Shown here: positions 17,093 through 22,796 of the stretch, in pieces | Numbering within the stretch: position 1 is the first letter of the stretch | Layout of the letters: every line of letters starts with the position of its first letter | DNA from: Mucilaginibacter sp. | GTDB lineage: Bacteria; Bacteroidota; Bacteroidia; Sphingobacteriales; Sphingobacteriaceae | Direction of reading: 5' to 3' | DNA: 32,690 nucleotides | Assembly: GCF_028287845.1 (NCBI RefSeq) | Contig: NZ_JAQBOW010000047.1 | Span: forward strand, 1 to 32,690 | Translations under genes and position numbers: made by a program | The notes under the pieces: model-generated | What the model saw: the letters and a program-made list of their open reading frames with translations, nothing else | What the model was told of the DNA's origin: nothing | Databases searched by the model: none

Positions 17093-18214
17093 ATGAGTGA
17101 TAATCGCAGAGACTTTATTAAAAAAACAGCCGCGCTGGCTGCCGCATTGTCTGTGAGCGGTGGTGGTATGGCAGAGGCTGCCCCGCTGATAGCGGAAGAG
17201 ACTGAAAAATTAGAAAATTCAGCAAAACCCTCACAGATCAAAATTGCCGGGCAGATTACACCCGAGCCGGATGATGATACCTTTGCTTTTTATAACCAGA
17301 TGGGCATTAACCAGGCTGTGTTATGGACAAATGCAAAAAAATCAAGCGGCGAATATTATGGGAGCCGTAAAAAACTTTTTGCAGATCATGGAATAAACGT
17401 GTACGGGTTTGGAAATAACGATGTACATAACCAAGACAAGCTGGTACTTAACCTGCCCGGTCGTGACGAAAAGATAGAGGAATACAAGGCCCACCTGCGT
17501 AGTTTGGGCAAAGCAGGCATTGGTTACACCACTTACGCGCACATGGGTAATGGTATATGGGATTCGGACGTACGCGGCCTTGCCCGTGGTGGTGCCGACG
17601 CCAGGGATTTTAATGTAAATGCGCCAAATTATGGTAGATGGGATGATAACAGGTACCACGCCCCATTAAGCCATGGCAGGCAATATACCCGCGACGAAAT
17701 TTGGGCCAACTTTAAATATTTTATCCAGGCAGTTGTTAGAACGGCCGAGGAAAATAATGTACATATTGGTATCCACCCTGACGATCCGCCGATACCTGAG
17801 TTAGCGGGTGTGCCACGTTTGTTTACCAGCTTTGAGGGCTATAAACACGCTTTGGATCTGGCCAATAACAGCCCAAGCGTGGGCCTATGCCTTTGCGTTG
17901 GCTCATGGATGGAAGGCGGCGATAAGCTGGGCAAAGATTCGGTAGGGATGATAGATTATTTTGGGAAGAAAAAAAGGTTGTACAAGATACATTTCCGTAA
18001 TATTTACTCGCCGCTGCCACATTTTGTAGAGTCGTTTGTTGACGATGGTTATACCGATATGTATACCATTATGCAAGCTTTAAAGCGTGTGGATTTTGAC
18101 GGCGTTATTATTCCGGATCATATCCCCAAAATGGCAGGCGGGCCAACCGTAGGCACCGCTTATACCATTGGTTATATGAAAGCGCTGCTTAACCGGGTAA
18201 ACGCAGAAGTATAA
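17093..18214 (+). CDS. Tat-signal mannonate dehydratase (UxuA)-like protein, copy 3
   Basis: A 373-residue TIM-barrel protein with a Tat signal (NRRDFIKKTAALAAALS) and probable cleavage after AEA (residue 29). It is the most UxuA-like of the three: HPDDPPIPELAGVPRLFTS, LCVGSWMEGG (metal Cys), YKIHFRNI (metal His) and a retained Asp-His in IPDHIPKMAGG. It differs from copies 1 and 2 in the first half (no EYNFYSHR). It starts 43 bases after the second RraA-like gene and ends the operon, 16 bases before a strong terminator. It may catalyse a step on a different sugar acid from copies 1 and 2, or be the ancestral activity. Localisation by Tat assumes the genome encodes TatA/C, which is not in this window. 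Confidence 0.8.
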   Translation: MSDNRRDFIKKTAALAAALSVSGGGMAEAAPLIAEETEKLENSAKPSQIKIAGQITPEPDDDTFAFYNQMGINQAVLWTNAKKSSGEYYGSRKKLFADHGINVYGFGNNDVHNQDKLVLNLPGRDEKIEEYKAHLRSLGKAGIGYTTYAHMGNGIWDSDVRGLARGGADARDFNVNAPNYGRWDDNRYHAPLSHGRQYTRDEIWANFKYFIQAVVRTAEENNVHIGIHPDDPPIPELAGVPRLFTSFEGYKHALDLANNSPSVGLCLCVGSWMEGGDKLGKDSVGMIDYFGKKKRLYKIHFRNIYSPLPHFVESFVDDGYTDMYTIMQALKRVDFDGVIIPDHIPKMAGGPTVGTAYTIGYMKALLNRVNAEV

Positions 18215-18230
18215 ACCGTTTAGTACATAA

Positions 18231-18272
18231 CATAAAAGGCCAATTGAAAGTGATTTCAATTGGCCTTTTATG
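18231..18272. terminator. Strong bidirectional hairpin at the end of the dehydratase operon
   Basis: A perfect 19-bp stem (18231-18249 with 18254-18272) with a GTGA tetraloop and the core AAAAGGCCAATTGAAA. A-rich and T-rich ends let it act as a terminator in either direction. It starts 16 bases after the stop of the last operon gene. Confidence 0.9.
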
Positions 18273-18279
18273 TTTAACC

Positions 18280-18487
18280 TTGTTTCACGTGAGTGTGAAA
18301 CAAAATGTAACAAGTGAAACAAGATTTCGACTTAAAACCATGTATATAAGATAATTATGAAAAAGTGATGTAACAAAATGTAACAACTTATTCGTTAGTA
18401 TTTTTAAGTATAATATTAATACTTTTCATTGATAATCAAATAATTACAAATTTGATAATTTAAAAGTGGTGAAACAAGATGAAACAA
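18280..18487. repeat. Cluster of helically phased TGWAACAA octamers
   Basis: Seven direct copies of TGWAACAA start at 18296, 18306, 18315, 18369, 18379, 18470 and 18480, and one exact inverted copy (TTGTTTCA) is at 18280-18287. Within each group copies are 9 or 10 bases apart, close to one helical turn. A second direct repeat, TCATTGATAAT, occurs at 18426-18436 and 18490-18500. No gene was found between the flanking terminators (18273-18638). Spacing suggests cooperative binding of one protein along one DNA face, similar in form to iterons or regulator arrays. Confidence 0.7.
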
Positions 18488-18638
18488 AATCATTGATAAT
18501 AAATGCCACCACTAACGAAGCCATGCTCATTCAACGTTTTGGCAAAATGCTGCTGCACATCGTGCCATGGACCAATACTGTAGCATAGATCTTGGACAAT
18601 GCCGCAGGGCTAATAATGAAACTAAACTAAAATTCGGT

Positions 18639-18680
18639 TTAAACATTAAAACCCCGCCAATGCGGGGTTTTAATGTTTAA
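18639..18680. terminator. Strong bidirectional terminator after the DUF3127 gene
   Basis: A perfect 19-bp stem (18639-18657 with 18662-18680), core AAAACCCCGC/GCGGGGTTTT, with a CAAT loop. It lies 35 bases beyond the stop of the minus-strand DUF3127 gene and would terminate it; it also shields that gene from plus-strand read-through. Confidence 0.93.
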
Positions 18681-18715
18681 TTGCAGACGCTTTTTGATAG
18701 GCCTGTTAGGTGTTA

Positions 18716-19078
18716 TTAAAACGGCAGGTCGTCATCCTCCGGTGCCGAGCTGATGTCGGCAGGGGCGGCGTATTCAGGAGCCGGGCTGCTGCCTGCACCG
18801 CTTAGTACGTTTATTTTCCATAATTGCATAGAGTTAAAATAACTCTTTTTGCCTGTCTTATCAGTCCAGGGACGACCTTTTAAGTTAAAGAAAACTTCAA
18901 CATCGTCGCCAACTTTTACATTGTCTAATAAATTGCAACGATCTTGAATAGCTTCAAATTTCAAGTACTCCGGGTATTGCGGATTCTCTACATATTCTAC
19001 TATTACTTCTCTTTTTTTCAGTGATTCTGTAACCTGTGCGGTTGGGAACACTTCATGTATTTTACCCTTAATTTCCAT
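18716..19078 (-). CDS. DUF3127 protein with SSB-like acidic C-terminal tip
   Basis: A 120-residue cytoplasmic protein. Residues 1-90 (MEIKGKIHEVFPTAQVTESL...REVIVEYVENPQYPEY...VGDDVEVFFNLKGRPW) match DUF3127, a small beta-rich family of Bacteroidota that looks like an OB fold. A low-complexity Gly/Ser/Pro/Ala linker follows (about 93-113), then the acidic tip EDDDLPF. This layout of OB fold, flexible linker and D-D-D-x-P-F end is that of single-stranded DNA-binding protein, whose tip docks repair and replication partners. A role in nucleic acid binding is therefore likely but not shown. It is divergent from the methyltransferase gene, with 59 bases between starts, and is probably monocistronic. 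Confidence 0.88.
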   Translation of the reverse strand: MEIKGKIHEVFPTAQVTESLKKREVIVEYVENPQYPEYLKFEAIQDRCNLLDNVKVGDDVEVFFNLKGRPWTDKTGKKSYFNSMQLWKINVLSGAGSSPAPEYAAPADISSAPEDDDLPF

Positions 19079-19137
19079 AGTTCAAAATTAAAAATGTAAA
19101 GTTAATAGATAAAGAAGTGTAAATTCGCACAATAATC

Positions 19138-20307
19138 ATGCAAGTTTTCCACACTGAAAGTAAAATAATCATAACCTGTAACAAAAGGCTGTCGCCTTAT
19201 TTGCAGCAGGAAGTTGAAGAATTGGGGTTTACCCCAACACGCGTATTCCAAACCGGCGTTGAGCTGTTGGGCACCGTTACCGATACCATAGCTTTAAATT
19301 TAAACCTGCGCTGTGCAAGCCAGGTGCTTTATTTAATTAAAGGCTTTACCGCTGCCGATCCGCAGGAGTTATATGACGGACTGGTACAAATAGAATGGGA
19401 GAATCTTATTGATTTTACCGGCTATTTTTCGGTAACCTCAAATGTTAATAACGAGCATATTTTAACGCCGCTGTTTGCAAACGTGAAGGTTAAAGACGCT
19501 ATTGTTGACCGTATTAAATCAATAAAAGGCATACGCCCAAATTCTGGTGCCGATGGTAATAAAACCGTTGTGCACCTGTATTGGCAGGATGACCAGGCCG
19601 AAATATTTTTAGATACATCTGGCGAAACATTGGCTAAACACAGCTACCGTAAAATTCCGGGTAAAGCGCCTATGCTTGAGGCTTTGGCAACATCAACCAT
19701 TATGGCTACCCATTGGGACAGGAACAGTACCTTTATTAACCCCATGTGCGGTTCGGGCACGCTGGCTATAGAGGCCGCTTTATTGGCTACAGATAAACAT
19801 CCGGGTCTTTTCCGCATGAATTACGGGTTTATGCATGTTATGGGGTATGATGAACAAGTATTTTTTGTTGAACGCAGGGCGCTGAAGGATAAATCAAAAA
19901 AAGATATCGGTTTTAAAATAATTGCTACGGATATATCGCAGGACGCGGTAGACATCTCCCAAAAAAATGCAAAAACTGCTGGTGTAGACCATTTAATAGA
20001 ATTTAGCGTTTGTGATTTTGAAGAAACCGATGTGCCCGAAGAACCCGGTATTGTAATGTTTAACCCTGAGTATGGCGAACGCCTGGGTGTACACAGCAAG
20101 CTGGAAGCAACCTATAAGCGCATAGGCGATTTTATGAAGAAAAAATGCGGGGGATACAAGGGATATATTTTTACCGGAAACCCTGACCTGGCAAAAAAAA
20201 TAGGCCTGCGTGCTACCCGAAAAATTGAATTTTACAATGGTAAGCTTGATTGCCGTTTATTAGAATATGAGCTGTATGAAGGCAGCAAGCGCGAACCAAA
20301 AGAATAG
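19138..20307 (+). CDS. THUMP-domain class I rRNA methyltransferase, RlmL-like
   Basis: A 389-residue cytoplasmic enzyme. The N-terminal part (residues 8-165) contains a ferredoxin-like and THUMP RNA-binding region. The C-terminal Rossmann domain has the SAM motif NPMCGSGTLAIEAAL (201-215), the acidic motif IIATDISQDAV, VCDFEE, and the catalytic motif IV as NPEYGERLG (309-317). It corresponds to the N-terminal half of RlmL, which makes N2-methylguanosine in 23S rRNA (position 2445 in E. coli). The usual NPPY has Glu instead of the second Pro, a point to check against relatives. Length fits the stand-alone Bacteroidota form. It starts at ATG 19138, divergent from the DUF3127 gene. Confidence 0.9.
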   Translation: MQVFHTESKIIITCNKRLSPYLQQEVEELGFTPTRVFQTGVELLGTVTDTIALNLNLRCASQVLYLIKGFTAADPQELYDGLVQIEWENLIDFTGYFSVTSNVNNEHILTPLFANVKVKDAIVDRIKSIKGIRPNSGADGNKTVVHLYWQDDQAEIFLDTSGETLAKHSYRKIPGKAPMLEALATSTIMATHWDRNSTFINPMCGSGTLAIEAALLATDKHPGLFRMNYGFMHVMGYDEQVFFVERRALKDKSKKDIGFKIIATDISQDAVDISQKNAKTAGVDHLIEFSVCDFEETDVPEEPGIVMFNPEYGERLGVHSKLEATYKRIGDFMKKKCGGYKGYIFTGNPDLAKKIGLRATRKIEFYNGKLDCRLLEYELYEGSKREPKE

Positions 20308-20393
20308 TTTTTTGTTGATAGGGTTAGATTAAGCTGATATGTTAATATCAACCATTCATTCACTCAATCAACTATTCACTTAATAAACATTAA

Positions 20394-20891
20394 ATGAAAA
20401 AAATATTATTTATAGCAATAGCATTATTTTTGTGCGCTCATTGCATGGCGCAAGAGCAACTGGCCTTTCCGTTTCAGGGAGGTAAAGAGGTAATGACCCG
20501 GTTTTTTAAGGATAGCCTGGTGGTATCGCCGGCAATTGTGCAAAAAAAAGCTGCCGGGTTAGCTATTTTTAAATTCACTGCTGATGAGAAAGGCGCTATC
20601 AGGAAAATTATTATTTACTATGCTGATGACCTGCTGTTAACACAGCCGATTATTGAAGCGCTAAAAAAATCAAATTATAAATGGATAATTCCTGATCATG
20701 AAAAATTTCATGATTTTATATTGCCCTTTACTATTGGTTTCAATTCGCCGGCAGTTGGTAATGCTGCTTTGCAAAAAGCGGTATATAATTTTTATACGCA
20801 CCGTAAACCGGTACTCACTTATAACCAGGTACCGCTTGATATGGCAACTTTATTGCCTACGGTAGTAGTAAATTACGATCTGGTTCCATAA
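20394..20891 (+). CDS. Small secreted protein, possibly degenerate TonB-C-like fold
   Basis: A 165-residue protein with a clear Sec signal (KKILFIAIALFLCAHCMA, cleavage before Gln20). The mature part includes GLAIFKFTADEKGAIRKIII, then QPIIEALKKSNYKWIIP and DFILPFTIGF. The order of an extended strand with D-x-x-G, a helix ending in W-x-x-P, and a final strand recalls the TonB C-terminal domain seen in the BlaR1 cassette of this window, but without FPGG or YP motifs. I do not recognise a named family. It stands alone, 86 bases after the methyltransferase and 77 bases before the XRE gene; co-transcription is possible. Confidence 0.6.
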   Translation: MKKILFIAIALFLCAHCMAQEQLAFPFQGGKEVMTRFFKDSLVVSPAIVQKKAAGLAIFKFTADEKGAIRKIIIYYADDLLLTQPIIEALKKSNYKWIIPDHEKFHDFILPFTIGFNSPAVGNAALQKAVYNFYTHRKPVLTYNQVPLDMATLLPTVVVNYDLVP

Positions 20892-20968
20892 GGCTTTCCT
20901 TAAATTAATTTAATAAAATCCGACTGCTCTGAAGTTTCGTAGGTAAGGGTATCAACCTTGACTAAAAC

Positions 20969-21238
20969 ATGAGCAACAAACTAAATTTTAAGCTAAGGGC
21001 CATAGCGGCCAGTATCCGTAAAAAGCGAGAATTTAAGAATTATTCGCAAGAATACATGGCGTATAAGCTAGATATTTCGCAAAATGCCTACAGCAAAATT
21101 GAGCTTGGTTATACTAAAATAACACTCGAAAGGCTTTTTCAAATTGCCGAAGTGCTGGATATAAATGTGAGCGAGCTGATTGACCCTGATCAGGCTGATT
21201 TAAGTGAGCCCGGGCTTTTACATAACGGTACCGATTGA
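20969..21238 (+). CDS. XRE-family helix-turn-helix regulator
   Basis: An 89-residue single-domain DNA-binding protein. Residues 8-65 form the Cro/C1-type HTH: IAASIRKKREFKNYSQEYMA, DISQNAYSKIELGYTKITLE and LFQIAEVLDINVSELID. The short C-terminal tail (DPDQADLSEPGLLHNGTD) has no sensor domain. Such stand-alone regulators often control a neighbouring gene or act as antitoxin-like repressors, but no toxin is next to it. The HD phosphohydrolase starts 33 bases downstream, with a possible promoter inside this gene's end. The start ATG at 20969 gives the usual N-terminus. Confidence 0.85.
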   Translation: MSNKLNFKLRAIAASIRKKREFKNYSQEYMAYKLDISQNAYSKIELGYTKITLERLFQIAEVLDINVSELIDPDQADLSEPGLLHNGTD

Positions 21239-21246
21239 CAGAATTC

Positions 21247-21254
21247 TATATTTG
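21247..21254 (+). promoter_or_regulatory. -7 promoter element of the HD phosphohydrolase gene
   Basis: TATATTTG is an exact match to TAnnTTTG, 17 bases before the ATG at 21272, implying a leader of about 11 bases. A TTG at 21235-21237 is closer than the usual -33 spacing, so the upstream element is unclear. Confidence 0.42.
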
Positions 21255-21271
21255 CAGGATAATTTGTAAAT

Positions 21272-21916
21272 ATGGAGCACAATACAATCATTCATCAAAC
21301 AAAAGCTTTTGTACAGGATACCCTGTTGCATGCCGAAGGTGGGCATGATTGGTGGCATATATACCGGGTTTGGAACAACGCCAAACTAATAACCGAAACC
21401 GAATCTGCAGATTTGCTAACTGTAGAACTTGCTGCCCTGCTGCATGATATTGCCGACAGCAAATTCCATAACGGCGATGAGGAAATTGGCCCCATTACCG
21501 CCGGTAATTATTTACAAAGTATAGATATTGATGAAGAAACTATCCTGCATGTGCAGAACATTATCAGGTACATGTCTTTTAAATCAAGCTTTGATAAGCC
21601 TGCATTTTACTCAAAAGAATTAGCTATAGTACAAGATGCCGACAGGCTGGATGCCATAGGCGCCATAGGCATTGCCCGCGCATTTAATTACGGTGGTTTT
21701 AAAGGCAGGGAGATATATAACCCCGAAATTGCCCCAGACCTTAATATGAGCAAAGAAGCTTATAAAAATTCAAGCGCGCCTACCATCAATCATTTTTACG
21801 AAAAGCTGTTATTGCTAAAGGATAAAATGAATACCGATACCGCCAAACAGCTTGCTCAACAACGGCATAATTTCATGGAAAGTTATTTAGAGCAATTTTA
21901 TACAGAATGCAAATAA
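21272..21916 (+). CDS. HD-domain phosphohydrolase, YedJ/YpgQ-like
   Basis: A 214-residue cytoplasmic protein of the HD superfamily. The metal-binding residues are in order: His in EGGHDWWHIYRVW (residues 20-35), the His-Asp pair in AALLHDIADSKF, and Asp in VQDADRLDAIGAIGIARAF. YedJ/YpgQ-type members are small metal-dependent hydrolases, some of which act on nucleotide pyrophosphates; the substrate here is unknown. All catalytic residues appear intact and length is normal. It is followed after 39 bases by the broken Fur-family gene, with a run of T residues between but no clear hairpin. Confidence 0.88.
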   Translation: MEHNTIIHQTKAFVQDTLLHAEGGHDWWHIYRVWNNAKLITETESADLLTVELAALLHDIADSKFHNGDEEIGPITAGNYLQSIDIDEETILHVQNIIRYMSFKSSFDKPAFYSKELAIVQDADRLDAIGAIGIARAFNYGGFKGREIYNPEIAPDLNMSKEAYKNSSAPTINHFYEKLLLLKDKMNTDTAKQLAQQRHNFMESYLEQFYTECK

Positions 21917-21955
21917 GCAGTTTGTTTTTTTATCCCCTATTATTATTGATTAATA

Positions 21956-22368
21956 ATGAATACAGTTGCAGAGCAAAAACTAGCTGATAAAAACATTAAC
22001 CCAACTGCAATGCACATATTGGTGTTTAATTTACTTTTAAAACAAAACTCTACTATTAGTTTAACCGATATTGAAAAGAGCCTTGAACCTGCTGATAGAA
22101 TTACCATTTACAGAACATTAAAAACGTTTGAAGTAAAAGGATTAATTCACATTATGATGATGGAACCGGTTTGCCAAAATATGCTTTGTGCCTAGACGAA
22201 TGTGATGACGGCCAGCATAATGATTTGCATGTTCATTTTTATTGCGTAACCTGTAAAGAAGCCTTTTGCCTGCCAAATTGCAAAATACCCGATCTGCAAT
22301 TACCCAATAACTTTACATCTACAGAAATTAACCTGGTTGTTAAAGGAATTTGCAATAAATGCAAATAA
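21956..22368 (+). pseudogene. Fur-family metalloregulator interrupted by a frameshift
   Basis: Two overlapping frames together make one Fur-family protein. Frame 1 from ATG 21956 gives the winged helix (NPTAMHILVFNLLL...DIEKSL...DRITIYRTLKTFEVKGLIH) and stops at 22195. The second frame continues with DDGTGLPKYALCLDECDD, then HVHFYCVTCKEAFCLPN and GICNKCK, the dimerisation and zinc-binding part, ending at 22368. One missing base between about 22148 and 22162 explains the break. Fur, Zur and PerR proteins repress metal or peroxide genes; the CxxC pairs fit a structural zinc site. It is directly upstream of the MgtA-type ATPase. It is either a true pseudogene or a sequence error; both halves look well conserved, which suggests recent loss or error. 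Confidence 0.82.
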
Positions 22369-22385
22369 TGCAATTCCTTTGCATT
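22367..22385. promoter_or_regulatory. Palindrome overlapping the mgtA-region promoter, candidate Fur-type operator
   Basis: AATGCAA (22367-22373) and TTGCATT (22379-22385) form a perfect 7-bp inverted repeat with a 5-base spacer. Its 19-bp size is normal for Fur-family boxes. It begins at the stop codon of the Fur-like gene and covers the -44 to -26 region of the promoter at 22397, where a repressor would block transcription. Confidence 0.42.
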
Positions 22386-22396
22386 GTTTTATTCCG

Positions 22397-22404
22397 TACT
22401 TTTG
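22397..22404 (+). promoter_or_regulatory. -7 promoter element of the mgtA transcript
   Basis: TACTTTTG is an exact TAnnTTTG match. A TTTG at 22378-22381 is the best -33 candidate, but the gap of 15 bases is short. Transcription would start near 22411, giving a leader of nearly 390 bases before the ATPase gene. Confidence 0.45.
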
Positions 22405-22433
22405 CGCCAAAATTAAAATAATTATCAAAAAAA

Positions 22434-22487
22434 ATGGATTCTGGTCCGAGTAGAAAATATCATCGCTTATTAACAACCTCCTGTTAA
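22434..22487 (+). CDS. Possible 17-residue leader peptide
   Basis: ATG at 22434 opens a 17-codon frame, MDSGPSRKYHRLLTTSC, ending in TAA at 22485-22487. It begins about 23 bases after the predicted transcription start. Its last codons (TTA TTA ACA ACC TCC TGT TAA) are themselves the 5' arm of one hairpin and overlap the 5' arm of a larger one. A ribosome on these codons would therefore decide which structure forms. No homologue is known to me; it is supported only by position and by the overlap with the hairpins. Confidence 0.35.
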   Translation: MDSGPSRKYHRLLTTSC

Positions 22488-22536
22488 GACGGGCCATTCT
22501 TTTTTAGGCGGCCCTTGTTTAACAGGGCAACTTTTT
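22470..22536 (+). promoter_or_regulatory. Candidate transcription attenuator in the mgtA leader
   Basis: Two mutually exclusive folds share bases 22482-22487. Fold A pairs TTAACA (22470-22475) with TGTTAA (22482-22487). Fold B pairs CCTGTTAA (22480-22487) with TTAACAGG (22519-22526), with GGGCC (22491-22495) and GGCCC (22510-22514) nested inside, and is followed by a CTTTTT tract (22531-22536). A short GCCCT/AGGGC hairpin (22511-22515, 22524-22528) is a third option. Fold B resembles an intrinsic terminator and fold A an antiterminator controlled by translation of the leader peptide. Confidence 0.42.
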
Positions 22537-22540
22537 ATTC

Positions 22541-22735
22541 ATGCTTAAAAAAGAAAAAAGGAATTTCGGATTTCCTCAAAAACAAATAATACCTCCAGTT
22601 AAATATTCAAACATGGTTGCTTTTTTTTCAAAAAAGGTGATCAGCTTTTCCCTTGAGGAAAATTTTCTTGTTGCTGAAAATCTCTTGTCATGTAAAACTC
22701 ATTTTGAATACGAAGCCTGCCTTGACTGTGGTTAA
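22541..22735 (+). CDS. Small ORF between leader and mgtA
   Basis: A 64-codon frame starting with ATG 22541, directly after the leader T-tract, and ending 61 bases before mgtA. The product begins with a very basic segment (LKKEKRNFGFPQK) and ends with three cysteines in SCKTHFEYEACLDCG. No family is recognised and no membrane helix is present. Codon use is plausible for this genome. It could be a small protein co-made with the ATPase, comparable in position to regulatory small proteins of other Mg transporters, or a chance frame in the leader RNA. Confidence 0.35.
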   Translation: MLKKEKRNFGFPQKQIIPPVKYSNMVAFFSKKVISFSLEENFLVAENLLSCKTHFEYEACLDCG

Positions 22736-22796
22736 GCGCTTTTTTATAAACAACAAAGCAGCTACTATTTATTAATGATTATAACATGCAAATAAC

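Noticed and set aside
18280..18487. CRISPR array
   Set aside because: Repeats are only 8 bases with spacers of 1-2 bases or irregular gaps, and no cas genes are present.
18523..18588. Short frame MLIQRFGKMLLHIVPWTNTVA in the repeat-bearing intergenic region
   Set aside because: No recognised family, no promoter element and no support beyond an open frame of 21 codons.
22171..22368. Second half of the Fur-like protein as a separate gene
   Set aside because: It begins mid-domain at a TTG and continues the Fur fold of the preceding frame; a frameshift explains it better.
22411..22796. Known Mg riboswitch (M-box) or yybP-ykoY element before mgtA
   Set aside because: None of the conserved core sequences of those classes could be seen; the only structure found is the hairpin pair described as a candidate attenuator.
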